From Crotalaria pallida (taxonomy: Eukaryota > Streptophyta > Magnoliopsida > Fabales > Fabaceae): a stretch of DNA of 64,000 nucleotides. This document shows, in pieces, positions 11,432 through 24,559 of this stretch (position 1 is the first letter of the stretch; each line of letters opens with the position of its first letter). The stretch covers positions 78,353,290 through 78,417,289 of the forward strand of contig CM075649.1 in assembly GCA_037953625.1 (NCBI GenBank), given 5' to 3'. The notes below the pieces were generated by a model that was given only the letters and a program-made list of their open reading frames with translations, had not been told where the DNA came from and did no database searches. Position numbers and translations under genes: made by a program.

Positions 11432-12312
11432 TTACTTGCTAATTGTGTGTGTGAACTTTAACTTTCTTATTTTTTATTTATATAGTTTCTTGAAAATTAC
11501 TTACTCCTTGTCCCTGCCTATGTGTTAGGAGATCATGTCAGTCAGGCACTTGATCTGCGTGGAGATGAGCCCCCTTCCCTTCGAGGAATGGGAAAATGAA
11601 AATGATCAAGCAACAGTAAAGGGGGACGTGGAGTTCACTCTGCATCACCCCAATCCTCGATCTCGTCTGAGGCCGAGGCGAACGAGGATCCTAATGATCT
11701 ACACCCAACACGCTCCACCCCGTTATACCGTTCGTCGTACTAATGCACCACCAGCTCATCGCAGGCCAACTCCATTTCCTCGTAGAAGGACATCGTCACC
11801 CTCATTCTCCAACATTGATGGAAGGATCCCGGTCACCCCACCTCCTCCTGATGTAACGTTCGCGTCCCCATCGAGATATCATCCCTGTTATCAGGGGATG
11901 GTGAACAGAGGGGTGGAACTGAAGGATAACCCGATGGAGGATGAGCAAGAGGAGGATCCCATTGAGTGGCCCAAGGATAACTAGTGTTGGACAAGGGGTA
12001 TATTAGGGCAGGGGGTGAAAATAAGGGACCTAGTGGTGAAAAAAAGGAAGCAACAACCAAGTTCTAGGTGTAACCTAGAGTTATTATAAATATGTTTAAT
12101 ATGTAAATAAGGAGTGTGTCCTTAGAGAGGAGATCCCTCTTTCAGATTTTAAAAATAATAATAAATGTAATATAATAAAGTTCTGTTTTGTGAACTCTGG
12201 TGTTATTGATTATCTTCCCTTATGAATATTTATTGCATCGTATAAATGTTTTCAAAAATAAATTTGTGCACTTAATAATATAATTTGGTGATTGCAAAGT
12301 CGGGTTGTTACA
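11432..12312 (+). mobile_element. 3' LTR of the decayed gypsy element, right part
   Basis: This resumes after the CTATG duplication and ends GGGTTGTTACA at 12312; TTGAT (12313-12317) is the predicted target duplication of the whole element. A 149-codon ORF (11535-11984) lies wholly inside the LTR. It is rich in Pro and Arg and shows no domain, so I do not call it a gene. Confidence 0.6.
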
Positions 12313-12329
12313 TTGATCCTTAATCAAAA

Positions 12330-12870
12330 TAGAGTTACGGGAAAAATTGGCAAAATAGAGGAATGTTCGAGTAAATTTACTAATAGATGTGTGATTCAAT
12401 GGGCAACATAAAGTATAGATTCCAAAGAAAGAGAGGGTAATGGATTTGTTTGAATAATGCTCTCAACTTTATATTGAGAACCATTACCAAGAGTAATTAA
12501 GGTATGTTGTCCATATAAGATAAAAAGGTGAAAAGAGATTTGTTACTAGACATATGCTCCGATGCACTGGAATTAAAAATCCATGAATCATGGAAGATGA
12601 TTGAGAGACAAAGGCTACGAGATCACCCGTGTGTCCATAATTTGAAAATCTATTGAGTTTATCAATGAGAATGAGAGGAACGTTGGTAAAGATAACAACG
12701 GCAACAACAAAATCAACTCGAATGATAAAGACATAGTTTTAGGGATGTGGGTAGTATCGATAAAGTTTAGGTCATAGGAAAGGTTGTCGATGAGTGGGTG
12801 TATACGAAAATGGGCTTATGTACTGTGATCGTTAATCTTTTTCTAAAATTGAAAACCAATATTTTTTTTG
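12330..12870 (-). pseudogene. Ty1/Copia gag-protease remnant
   Basis: On the minus strand near 12540-12600 one frame reads HDSWIFNSSASEHMSSNK, which matches the conserved W-I-F-D-S-G-A-S-x-H-M region at the Copia aspartic protease active site. Downstream (12395-12480) another frame reads LGNGSQYKVESIIQ followed by LPSLSLESILYVAH, the usual block between protease and integrase. The active-site Asp position is Asn, and frames shift and stop repeatedly, so it is dead. No LTRs were identified for it. Confidence 0.7.
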
Positions 12871-13620
12871 GACAACACAAGTATGTGTTGGGCATTTATT
12901 ATGTGTTAGTGCTTTTATTTTTGGTTTATCTTGGTTTTTGAAAATTTTGGAACAAAAGCTATGATTATTATGAATAGTATTCATGGATGGATGTCCAAGA
13001 GTCATCATATTTATATAATGGAATCATTTATTCAATTCCATTTTCATCACAAAATTCTCAAAAATGGAAGGGAATATAATATTATTCCAATCCATTTCAC
13101 CCTACTCCACATTGTCTTACCACACTCCACTTTATTCAATATTGTACATCCAAACATAATCATAATTTTTTATACTTACAATAAGTCGATTCATGCCTGA
13201 AACAAAAGTCGTTCATCTTCAACTTACCAGCGTGAAGTAGTTCAATTAAGTTGGGTTCACTCATTCATTTTTACATTGTTGAAAAATTAGATTTAGAACC
13301 AGTGAATAAAGAAAAGAAAGATAATTATAAAGAGTTAGGATCCGTTGTTATACACTCATACCATCAAATAAACCTTTATAGATTATGAGATTTATCAATC
13401 TAACCATTGAGTTCAAAGTTCTAATAAAGTATACCAATTCTCCAAAATTTCATCGAATTTAAAAACTATTTAATACTTCATTGCACTGCTTTATTTTAAC
13501 GCATAATAAATTATTTGAAATATAAGTAAATATGCATTATTAGATTGCATGTCCATGAATCTTCAAATAATTTAAAATTTGGTATGTATGATTATCATGA
13601 GAATAACATATAAAGTAAAC
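12871..13620. other. AT-rich intergenic stretch, nothing recognised
   Basis: AT-rich sequence with no coding similarity, repeats or motifs that I can support. The 12931-13200 ORF looks random: rich in His, Ile and Phe, with no domain. Confidence 0.5.
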
Positions 13621-13878
13621 AGTCACTTTGATCCCCGAAAGATACAATGACCATCAATTTAATCCCTGAAAAAAAATTTACATCATTTTAATTCCCAAAA
13701 GATCAACATGACACCACGAAATGTAAATTTTGATCCTCAAAAGATTCATATGGTCACCAAATAAGTTCCTAAAAGAACCAATTTGGTGCCATGTTAATAT
13801 TTAGGGGACTACATTGATGTAAAAAAAAATTTGGAACAAAATTAGTGTTCATTGTAACTTTCGAGAATTAATATGACT
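13621..13878. mobile_element. MITE-like long inverted repeat
   Basis: The left arm (agtcactttgatccccgaaag...) and right arm (...ctttcgagaattaatatgact) are imperfect reverse complements over about 120 bp, separated by a short centre. There is no coding capacity. The 'ccctgaaa' texture is that of common plant MITEs with long terminal inverted repeats. The target duplication is unclear. Confidence 0.6.
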
Positions 13879-14013
13879 ATTAACTCTAACATATAATTTA
13901 ACGATTCGATTGATAAATTTCATAATTATTTGAAGGTGTGAGTAACTAAATCTTACAACAGGTATCAATGGATCCTAACTTAATCATAAATTGAGATTAT
14001 TAATGGACGTAAT

Positions 14014-14590
14014 TGTAGTGGATTTATAGTAGACCGAGCGTCGACCGACCGAGAGCCTCATTACCCTTACTAGTATGATACTGATACAGGGCCAACGATC
14101 GGATACTTACACCGAGCAAACTGGGTTTCTACATGTAGGTCACGTACCGATGAGGTTAACACCGAGCACAGGACTTTCAATCTGATCCTTATTGTTTACA
14201 GCCTCATCAAACCGTAACTACTCCTAGATTCCCACGACTCTTGGTTAGATAAAACAACATTGGATAAGGTCTATCACTTACAGGATTTATGGATATGATC
14301 TTATCATAACCTCTACAAATCCTACATGAATTCTATCTCTACAGAAGGCTCATCAGAACGGCCCACAACACACAGGTAATCCCCTATAAGAACCACCATG
14401 CTATAGGGGCTAAGGTACGTCTTCTCATCCCTAAGTTGACACTAGCACACACATTGTTGACTAGGGAGAACCTGTTTATCCCAACTGGATATTCAGAAAT
14501 CCTAAAAAGTCCTATATTAACATCTTAGCTGGGATCATTCTTCAAGGCTCTTCCATAGCTTTAAGGTTGATCTTGGTTAAGGACACGACA
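14014..14590 (+). repeat. 5' LTR of the Tat element
   Basis: 577 bp, matching 30429-31004 almost base for base. It starts TGTAGTGG and ends GGACACGACA directly before the primer site. Confidence 0.93.
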
Positions 14591-14591
14591 T

Positions 14592-14611
14592 TGGCGCCGA
14601 CTGTGGGAACT
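14592..14611 (+). other. Primer-binding site of the Tat element
   Basis: TGGCGCCGACTGTGGGAAC follows the LTR after one base. TGGCGCC-type sites are typical of Tat/Athila-group gypsy elements. The exact tRNA was not assigned here. Confidence 0.75.
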
Positions 14612-14638
14612 GAATAACATATCATTCCCACCACCACC

Positions 14639-15886
14639 ATGGTTACCACCAGAAGTCAAGTTGGTGACCTCCGTGACCGCATCACCCGCACCCGTGGCAG
14701 GCCCAGAAACGCTGATAACAACAACCCGCAGCCTCATTCTGCGGGTGATCTGCGCGATGTGCTCAACCATAATCGTGTAGATAATGGGCAACCGCCACGA
14801 ACCTCCCATTCTGGGGCAGGGAATAATTCCCAGCCACCAAACCATTCACAAAGTCATCCACCCCCTCATCGTAGCCATAATCGTAGTAATAATCACGCTA
14901 CTCACTCACAAACACCACAATCTTCCCATCCTAGGACTAGAAGTAATCCCCAACCACTCCAAGTTTTACGAACCATACTGCCTCCACCACCACCACCACC
15001 CCCTCCTACACCGCCTCCCTCCACCCATGGTGATTCAAGTAGCACAGCCCCAACCACCCGAAACACATCTAGGACCACTGGAACCCGAGCACATCATGGC
15101 CGAAATACTCAACGTACCCCTCCTATCCCAACCAATCCCGACCACATAAGTTCAACACCTAGAACCAGATTGAATCCAGGAAGAACTGCTCCTGGAAATT
15201 CTCATCATAGCCATTCCATCGGTAGGTCCTATGCAACATCTGCATCTGCTCGGGCTCGGGAGCAAGAGATGATTAACATTCTAAACAGACAAACGGCTCT
15301 AATTGAACAACAAGGTCGGGCTATTGCCGACCTTCAACAGCAAGCTATGGCAAGGATTGCACAGAGTCAACCGACCACCATACTACCCCAAAATACAATG
15401 CCTCAAACCATAGACCCACAACCACTCCCGGTAATGCAGCTCCCCCCACCACAAAATACCCATACTAACCCTACCATGAACCAAGATCAGGTTGATTTTC
15501 ACCCTGGTCATCCCTTTAATCCATATATTATGGCGTTCCAAACTCCTCAAGGTTACTTGGGCCCTTCTAACGTACCACATTATAACGACCTAACCGATCC
15601 AGTAGACCACATTGTCTCTTATGAGGGAGCGATGAATTATTATGGAGGAGGAGAAGAAATGAAATGCCGAGCCTTTTCCATGACCCTCGAACCTTCAGTA
15701 CTACGCTGGTACTCATCCCTCCCTCGGAACTCAATAAATTCTTGGGAGGAGATGAAAAGAGTGTTTTTAAACAGGTACACGGCTAGTTGCATCCAGCCCA
15801 AGTCCGACCACACCTTAGCGACAGTCACCCAAAAACAAGATGAGTCATTGAAATATTACCTTTCGCGATTCCATGCGGAGGCTAGC
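14639..15886 (+). pseudogene. gag N-terminal part of Tat gag-pol (split by an LTR)
   Basis: This encodes the capsid-type GAG that packages element RNA into cytoplasmic particles. The start is the first ATG after the primer site, in CACCACCATGG context. Residues 1-220 are low complexity, rich in His, Asn, Pro and Arg, with a poly-Pro run near residues 117-126. Residues 290-416 hold the structured GAG region, with HPFNPYIMAFQTP, CRAFSMTLEPSVLRWYSSLP and WEEMKRVFLNRY, which fit the retrotransposon GAG family. At 15887 the nested LTR interrupts it, and translation would add a few LTR-encoded residues and stop at 15911-15913. The same reading frame resumes at 21884. Confidence 0.9.
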
Positions 15887-18800
15887 TGTAACATCCCGCG
15901 TTTTTCCGATTAGGATAAATAAAGTTTTACTAAAGAAAAAGTTTTACCATATTGTTTTACAAAGGTTTTCGATAAGTAGTTTATTCGATTTCGAAGTAAA
16001 GCATTGATTTTACGGAGTTTTGATAAATAAATATTTTAATGAGGTTAAGTAAGAATGATTTTTATTGAGTGTGGGTTGATTTTATAATTAAGAAATGAAA
16101 AATGATTTTTATTTTGGTGATTTCTTGCAAAAATAAATTTCTTTATGGATTTTCTTAGATGTATTAACTTTGAAAGTCCATAACTTTTTAACCGTAACTC
16201 CGATTTTTATGATCTTTATATCAAAACGATCGTATCGAAATGTAGTTTTCAAAAATGTATCTTTCATAATTTTCTGGGTTGGTTTGCGAAAATTCTTTTT
16301 CAGAGCTGTGAAGGACGAATTTTAAAGAAATAAATCATGAAAAATGGTTTTTGATTTTTAATGAATTTTTCCTTTTGGTATTTCCTTTAATATATTAAAA
16401 TATGATTTTAGAAAATGAAATAAGGGTTATAAGTGCAACCAATAAGTACAGTTTATTATTTAAAATAAAAAGTGTTAATATGCATGTTTGAGTGAGTTAA
16501 GTATTTGTGATTAAAGTATGTGATTTATGGATGAATGTGTGTATATACATATGTATGTGTGTGATATGTGAATGTGTATATGTATAAGTGTGTGTATAAT
16601 ACGGTTTGTGTATGTATGTATATATGTGATATACATGTGTGTGTGTGTGTGTGCATATAGGTGTCACCATTTGGTGAGTTTGTGCATGCATGAGGCATAG
16701 GTGTGTTGTGTGTGTGAGTGACACATGTGTGGAAGTGGGTATGTGTAGGCTTATGAGCCTTGCATGTTGACTAGGTTAGAAAAGGGAAAATAAAAATAAA
16801 AAGAAAAGAAAGTGGAAAACTTGGGGACCAAGTAGGAGTTTTAGGTTGCCAAAATTACCCTTCTTTGCTTTATGTGGGTCGAACCACATTGGACCCAAGG
16901 AAAGGAAATAAAGTCTCACCTTAGTCTATTTCCTATTAGTTCCAATTCATTCCCTTCATTCCTTTCACTTCCTTCGTTCCTTCCATTCTTTCCATTTCTT
17001 CTTCCATTTCATTTCCTTCATTCACACCAACACACCAACACTTAAGTCTCAAAGAGCAACATTAGCTCTTGAGACATAGAGAGAAAAAGAGAGAACCATG
17101 AGAGAAGAGGAAAGAACCGTGAGGGAGGAACAAGAAGAAGAGGAAGAGAGCTAGCCTTGAATTTTAACCCATTTTCATTCATCCCCTTGGGTATAGAACT
17201 TGATCCTTGTTGTTCTACCTTCTCCATCATTTCTATTTTCGATTTTTATTTTTAAAATGTTGATTTGTGAAAAGCTTGTTCTTGCATGTTAATTTCTAAA
17301 GTTAATCTATGTTTTTCAAAGAAAAATAAATGGAGATTTAAAGTTTTAAAACAAAAATGAACATGCAAAAGGTTTGAAGATTGATTCGGTTTTTGTAATG
17401 ATTTTGTGCAAATAATTCTTGTTTCCTTGATGTGCTTTGGTTTTATGCTTATCTTTGGAAAAGAAATTAATTTTTTTTAAAGTGATTCCTTGATGCATGT
17501 TGATTTTGAGCTAGATCTAATGTTTTTCTTTGCATCCATGTGATTTTCTGAAATGGATCTTAATTTTTCTTACTTGCATGTAAAGATCTTGATTTAAAAA
17601 TAAAGAATCTACTATTTTTAAGAGCTTGATGTCCATTCGGTTTTTAAAATAAATTTTGTGCTAATGATTTTATTTTCTTGTTTGATTTGGTTTTGTGAAC
17701 ATATAAAGAAAACTATTTTTAAGAAAGATTAATCTAAAGCAGGGAACTTTTGACAAAATGAATTTATTTTTCTTATGCATGTTTCGGTTTTGGCTTAGAA
17801 CTTTAGAAAAGAATTTTACTTGAAATATTTGATACATGCATGTATGATTTCCTCTAAGATCTATAAATTCTAAGTATGTGCATGTTAAGATCTAGGGTAG
17901 TTTAAATTTGATTCTTGATTTTTAGTTGAAAAAAAAAGGCTTGATTTCATTTATGGATGTTGATGCATGTTTTATTCGAGTTAAAATAAATCGTTTTCAT
18001 AATATATTAATTCGGTTTTCAAAGGAAAAATAATTGATGGATTGATTTTTGGTGTTGATTGTATGTATGATTGTATCTTTGATTTTAATAAAAGAAAATG
18101 AATGAACAAAGTTGTTGAATGATGTGTGTGCTGAAATGGTGACTTGTATGTGTTTTGACCTTGATAAATTATATTGGTGTGTGTTCAATAATTCTGGAAT
18201 TTTGTCACTGACTTGAGTATATTATAATAAGCTTCTCTGAATTTTTGGATGATTTTTGGAATTTATTTTCTATTTTTATGTGAGCCAACCTTATGAAAAC
18301 CATTTTAAGAAAATCAGTTTTTCAGTTTAAAGAGAAATATAATTTTCGAACTTTTGCCGTTTGAAATTTCTTGAAATTTTCATGGTAGCTTCCTGAACCT
18401 CTCTAGATGTTCTCTGTAAAATTTGAAGAGATTTGGAGTTGATTTGATAATTTTTCAAAAGGTAAAACAGTGAACCACTTGGTTTAGATTTTCTGGACTT
18501 AGCAACAAATTTAATTAGAAAAATATGATTTTCACAATTCCAAATAATCTGAAAATTTTATGAGATAGTCTTGACTGTATAAGGAAGAGTTATACCAATT
18601 TTTATGAAATTCTGAATTGAGAAACTATTTTTAATAATAACGTTTTTGTCTCAGTCCAGCAACAGTACCATGTTGTTTTTCATGTGAAAATTGATTTGAA
18701 ACCTAGTTTAGGATTGTTTAAATGGCTTGAAAATTTTACTTGATGAACTTTGGCATATATATGTGTGTTCTGGAAAGTTTGAAGATTAAACAAATTAATT

Positions 18801-21800
18801 TGATATAGTTGGGATTTTATCTTTTGTGTTTTGTTTGTAGTTACACTAAGTTTTATTTGAGTGTTTCTAATGAATATGAATTTGTATGCTTTATATTATG
18901 ACCTTGGCTGACTTGTATGATAATTGTGATGTTTTGAAATGATTGGATGAGTGATTGTTTGGTGGTATGTTTAGGGTATGCATAAATGAATTATTTAATT
19001 AACCAAGTGTTGTGTTTGATTTTGTAATGGGTTTTGAAAATTAATTGATTTTGAAATAGTTTAACTTGATCTAATTGAATAACTTTGGACCTAATGGTTG
19101 CTGCCCTTAATTCATTTCACAATGTTAAGTTTGAAAAATAAATCATTTAAGTATTTATTTTATAACAATGTATTATACGAACTAAAGTATAATTTTCGGT
19201 GTTTTTAGATTTTCTAAAAAGTAATTTATGGACTTGCATAATTGCTGTCCAGATTTTATTCAAGTTGTTTTCAATCTTAAAAATTTATTTGGTTGGTTTA
19301 AAGTTTAAGTTTTAAGTGGTATTTAACTTAAGAAAGATTTGATTTGAAAAAGTTTTAACGTTTTGCGATTTTCCGACAATAAATAAAAAGAGTTTTCGAA
19401 ACCGCGTATCGATATCAAGTAGGACGATTATTTAAATAAGCTAGTAACGTTAGTATCGTTTGTTTAGCACAAGGTGCGTATAAGTCAAGAAGCGGAACGG
19501 CTGACTCGTTGGGAAGGACCCGCAACGATTTCAGATGCTGGAGTGTGAGGTGAGAGATGCAGTAGACCTAGGTCATCGTGACGCGTAGACTCAGTTCTAA
19601 ACTGAGTACATCGAGTCCAATTAGAGTAATTGTAATATGTTACATGCTGCATTGTCATATGTGCTACATATACGTGCTAGATGTTTATCTGTTCATATAT
19701 GATGCATGGTTATTTTGTTATGTATTGGATTTCTTTGTGAATTATCCCGTAGAGTGTATCTTGTTCTATTTGGAAAAGGTTGTATGTGGAAATGAGAGTT
19801 ATGAGAAAGAGTGGGATTTGAAAGTTAAAAGATACGATTGAGAAAGAGATAAACGTAACGCGAATAAGATTGTGAAAGAAATGAGTTGATGGGATGAATG
19901 AATTGTGAAAGTAAGGAAATGTGATTGAAAGAAAGAGGGATGATAACAAAGGTTGTATAAGAAATGGAATATAAAGAGTTGAGATTGGAGGAGAGTAATG
20001 TGGTTATGAAAGTGAGATGTGGTTTGAGAAGAGATGTGATTCCTCGTCCACGTTTTTGGGAAGAAGCTTAGTGTTGAGTTGAGCTTGCTCCTCCATTAAC
20101 ACTCACCCAAAAATGTGATTTTTGAAAAAGATTTGAAAAGAAATTTTTGAAAAGCTTATGTGAAAATGATATTTCTGTGAAAGTTTTTGGAAAGATTATT
20201 TTTGAAAAAGTTTGTGAAATCGTGTTTTCGAAAAAGTTTTGCGAAAGATGTTTTGGGAAAGTCGAGGAAAATCTGTTGATGATGTGAACGAGAATTTTGT
20301 TGAGAATGTTGAGGATGAGATGAGAAAGTAATTTGTGGCCTGGGGCCAATGAGATTTAGGGGGAATAGTTTGCGATTAGTGGTCGGGCTTCGTTGAAGGG
20401 ATGTACCAAGGACGAGCCGACCGTTAGGAATAAGCCGTTAATTAAAACACGAAACCTTAAAAGAATTAAAAGACATTTATATACGCGGTGAGATATGAGT
20501 GTCGTATCGAAGTAGTGGAGAGGAAGATACTATGGGTATCTGCGGATACTCAAGTGGAGATTGCAGGAGGGGAGGACGATGACGGTGAAACGTCAAGAAG
20601 TCTAGAGTATATTTTCTAGGCAGAGCGAACTCCACATGTGGTGCACTAACGTGGTGGGGACTGGGTCTAATACCGTGGTAAGCTCTGCAGGCCAACTAGA
20701 ATTATACTGTCGCCCCCTCGATGCAAGTCTAGAACAGTGAGAGGGACCGGAACGGGGCATTTGTGTTTGCCGCCGAGGGCGTGCATTGTTATTATTATGA
20801 TTATGATTTGAGGCAAGGCCTCCTGGTCTGGGACCATTTGTGTTGTGTGACAGCTGTCGTGCCCGCGTGGTAAAGGTCCTGTACTCCTGTTTGCTTCCGA
20901 CTAGGCTGGGTGGATGACCGAGGAGATGTAGACGTGTGTGAGCTCAATGATGTGTCCCCCTCATCATTGATGCTAATCGTTTGATAAGACTTAAGAATAA
21001 TGAAAGAATACAAGAAAGAAATTATAAAGAATTTATTGAGGAAGATTCAAAGAAAGAAAGAAAGCATATATGATTATTGAAAGATTGAGAATGATGATAA
21101 TAAGACTGGAATGGTTGAAAAGCTTGTGATGCCAAGTGTGGTGATGTACGTTGAGAATGAGTTATGATTTTGAGATATTGGATTAGTTATGATGTGTTTT
21201 GTTTATAAGTGTTCCCTATATGCTTATGTGAATATATTTGTCATATGCATAGCATGAGTAGTCGATAATGCATGGTTCCTCTATTTTATTCTGAGTATTC
21301 TTTTATAAGAAGTCGTTAGTATTCTGTCTGGTCATGGATGTACTTCTGGATTACTGACCATCTCTCCTACCATGTTGTCGTTTCGGGTTACTCCGATATT
21401 GCAACGGGTAGATGGTCGACTCTGTAGTATAGTTCGTGCCCTCGTCTCGATGCGGTTTCGGCTGTGGGCTTCAGCGAAGAAGATTAGAGGTCAAGAATAG
21501 TAATAGGTAATTCCCTTGAGCACTGTATCCCTTGCAACTACATGGTTACATTGTCGTACCATTCTGAACCCCACTTGGTATTTTATTGAGTATGGTTTTT
21601 AAGGAAAAAGTTTTCATGAAACAAGATTTGGAAATGTTTTCTCAAAAGAAATTTATGGAGCTAAGTTACAAAGCGTGATGTTAAGTAACATCTCGGTTTG
21701 GAACTTGACTCGTGATATGTGACATGAGAACATTATTTTATTTCAATCAATTTCATGAAATGTTTTTGAACATCAAGGTTCTCATGCCAATGTCACCTTT

Positions 21801-21878
21801 GAAAAAAAATTCCCAAATTTTTACTATATTTTGTTGAAGAGATAAGTGTTTTCAAGTTGCCGAAATCGGGGTGTTACA
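15887..21878. mobile_element. Giant solo LTR (5,992 bp), target duplication CTAGC
   Basis: It starts TGTAACATCCCG and ends GGTGTTACA. CTAGC occurs at 15882-15886 and 21879-21883, and gag coding resumes immediately after. I see no internal TGTAACATCC copy, no primer site and no gag or pol inside, so it behaves as one LTR. It is AT-rich, with a TG/TA-rich tract (16490-16740), a pyrimidine-rich leader-like tract (16920-17040), long AT-rich sequence (17.2-19.4 kb) and a more GC-rich distal part (19.4-21.5 kb). ORFs (for example 20068-20349 and 20477-20695, minus) have no recognisable domain. A non-coding element with undetected short terminal repeats is a less likely alternative. Confidence 0.85.
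16490..16740. repeat. TG/TATG-rich alternating purine-pyrimidine tract
   Basis: About 250 bp dominated by TG, TATG and TA steps, including a run of about nine TG dinucleotides near 16637-16653. The minus-strand ORF over it (His/Thr repeats) is an artefact. Confidence 0.75.
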
Positions 21879-21883
21879 CTAGC

Positions 21884-23635
21884 TCGGTTCCTCGATTAGA
21901 ACCTGGTGTGGCAGTACTATTGTTCACGCAGGGTTTACAGTCGGGGGATTTCAGAAAGTCCTTGATTGGAAAACCTCCAAAAGATATGGCCGAGCTAAGA
22001 CAAAGGTCAAATAAGTTCATTAATTTGGAGGAATTCCATAAGGGGCAGAAAGTCAGAGAAGAAAGGCAACGAGCTGATCCTCAAGGTCAAAATAAAAAAA
22101 AACGTGACGAACGTTTTGGTGGAAGACAAGATAGGAATGATCGAGACCGAAGGATTCCTCCGAGGAATAAATTTCAGGAATACACTCCTTTAACTGTTCC
22201 AAGGAGTCAAATCCTGAGGGAAACAATGCAGACTGACTTACACTCTGCCCAAAGACCTCCGTCTTTAAGAAAGGGCGCACAGCGTGATAGGTCAAAATAC
22301 TGTGACTTCCACAGGGGTTACGGCCATACGACCGACGAGTGCATCTGGTTGCGGGATCTGATCGAAGAGATGATCAGAGATGGCAAGCTACAACAGTACA
22401 TAAGGGATGCAGCCGGCCGAAGAAGTAGGAACAGATCTCAGTCACCAGCAAAATCCAAACGCCAGAGAAGTAGGTCACCAGACGATAGAAACACCGGGAG
22501 ACAGAGAACCGATCCCACTCCAGCTCCTGATACAAACGCTAATAAAAATGAATTCTTGGTTAACACTATTGCGGGAGGTTTTGCTGGAGGTGGAGAGAAG
22601 AAGGCCGATAGAAAAAAGTACATTAACCAAATTTTAGCAGTCAGTCAGAAGCCCATAGCCAAGAGATCAACAAAAAACGTTCCCATTATTTTTGATGACG
22701 ACGATTTGGATGGAATCCTTCCAGGACATAATGACCCCATGGTGATCACTGCCCTTATTGGTAATTACGAGGTGAAACGAGTCTTTATCGATCAAGGGAG
22801 CTCGGCGGACATCATGTTTTTCCCTCTGTTCAAAGCCCTTAAACTCAGGGAGTGCAATCTCACTCCCTTTGAGGGAGAATTAATTGGTTTCACAGGGGAC
22901 ACCATTGAGCCAAAGGGATACATCCAACTTCCCGTAACCCTCAGACAACATCCTTCGGCCAGAACCGAGATAGTCAAGTTTTTGGTGGTTGATTTTCCAG
23001 CGGCCTACAATGCCATTCTTAGGAGAACTTCTTTGCAAGCATTTGGGGCGGTATTATCAACAGTTCACTTGGCTATGAAATTCGTCGCAACTGATGATAG
23101 AGTGGTAACTGTCAAGGCCGAGCAAGAAGCAGCGAGAAAATGTTACAACGCCAGTTTAGGAAAAGTTAAAAACAAGGATCCGAGCAATTTGGAAAGAGTC
23201 TCTTTGGGAAAGGGCAATATTAACCTAGCAGATCTGGATATGAGAGACCAATCCGACAGAAATAGACCGACCCCGAAGGGACAGTGGGAATTCCTGACAT
23301 TGACCAATGATCCCCTTAGGCATGTAAAGATCGGTTCTGAACTACCCGCAAGTGTGAAAGAGGAGTTGACCACTCTGTTGATTTCAAATAAAGATCTGTT
23401 CGCGTGGACATCAGCTGACATGCCGGGAATCGACCCAAATTTTATCTGCCATAAGTTGAGTATCATTACGGGGTCGAAACCGGTGGCACAACGCAAAAGG
23501 AAGGTTAGTGCTGAAAAGGCCGCTGCCATTGAAGAAAAGGTTGCTGAATTACTCCGAGCAGGTTTCATTTGGGAAATTGACTATACAGACTGGTTAGCTA
23601 ACACCTTCTTGGTCAAAAAACCCAATGGAAAGTAG
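21884..23635 (+). pseudogene. Tat gag C-terminus, protease and start of RT
   Basis: This continues the gag frame from 15886. A zinc-knuckle variant CDFHRGYGHTTDEC (C-x2-H-x4-H-x4-C) lies at about 22300-22345, followed by an Arg/Ser-rich basic tract (22420-22520). The retroviral-type aspartic protease has IDQGSSADIM, with its catalytic Asp codon at 22790-22792. The RT N-terminus follows (KLSIITGSKPVAQRKRK, EEKVAELLRAGFIWEI, TFLVKKPNGK). It ends at TAG (23633-23635), and the same frame continues in RT at once, so this is a point nonsense mutation, not a natural gag/pol boundary. Confidence 0.92.
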
Positions 23636-24559
23636 AGGATGTGTGTCGACTACACGGACTTGAATAAAGTCTGTCCTAAAGACCAGTATCCACTCCCTGT
23701 TATTGACAAACTCGTAGACAGTTCAGCTGGCTACAAACTCTTGTCCTTTATGGATGCTTACTCTGGTTACAACCAGATTCCTATGTTTCCTGCCGATCAA
23801 GATAAAACCGCATTCATCACCGACAAGGCAACTTATTGTTACAATGTCATGCCTTTCGGGTTGAAGAATGCGGGTGCTGCCTATCAGAGGATGATGAACA
23901 AGGTTTTTCAAGGAATGATCGGCAGGAACATGGAAGTATATATTGATGATATTATTGCAAAGAGCAGACAGCAAGAAAACCATGCCCAGGACCTCACGAC
24001 AATACTGGACCGAGTGAGAAAGTACTCCATGAGGTTGAATCCTGAAAAGTGTGTGTTCGGAGTCCCAGCCGGTTCTTTCCTCGGTTTTATGTTAACCGAG
24101 AGAGGGATTGAAGCCAATCCAGAAAAATGCAAAGCAATCCTTGAAATGAGGAGCCCAGCTAATCTTAAAGAAGTTCAACAACTCACGGGCCGAGTGGCGG
24201 CACTCTCCAGATTTTTGTCCCAAGTTGCTCGGAAAGCCTTGCCATGGTACCAGCTCCTTAGGAAAAACAAAGAATTCCTTTGGGACGAGCACTGTGAGCA
24301 AGCTTTTGTTCAATTAAAGGAGTATCTTTCCAGCCCATCAGTCCTCCACAGCCCACTTCCTGGTGAAAACCTCATTCTATACATGTCAGAGGCAGAAGCG
24401 GCGGTCAGTTCGGTTTTGGTAAGAGAGGATTCAGGTATTGAGGCGCCAGTGTATTTCGTTAGCCGAGCGCTTCAAGGACCGAAGTTGAGATATCAAAAGC
24501 TGGAGAAACTTGCGTACTGTTTGGTCACGTCGGCTCGGAGATTGGGACAGTATTTTTAG
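23636..24559 (+). pseudogene. Tat reverse transcriptase and first RNase H
   Basis: Same frame as the preceding segment. RT blocks in order: MCVDYTDLNKVCPKDQYPLP, FMDAYSGYNQI, MPFGLKNAGAAYQRMM, and the catalytic YIDD at 23939-23950, then FLGFMLTERGIEANPEK and the connection. The first RNase H follows (LYMSEAEAAVSSVLV, PVYFVSRALQG); its first catalytic Asp position is not Asp, as is usual for the decayed first RNase H of Tat elements. The segment ends at TAG (24557-24559) inside a conserved stretch. RT itself looks intact. Confidence 0.93.

Noticed and set aside
11535..11984. 149-codon plus ORF in an LTR
   Set aside because: Pro/Arg-rich, no domain, inside a decayed LTR; kept only as a note.
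16497..16724. His/Thr-rich minus ORF
   Set aside because: Translation of a TG/TATG repeat.
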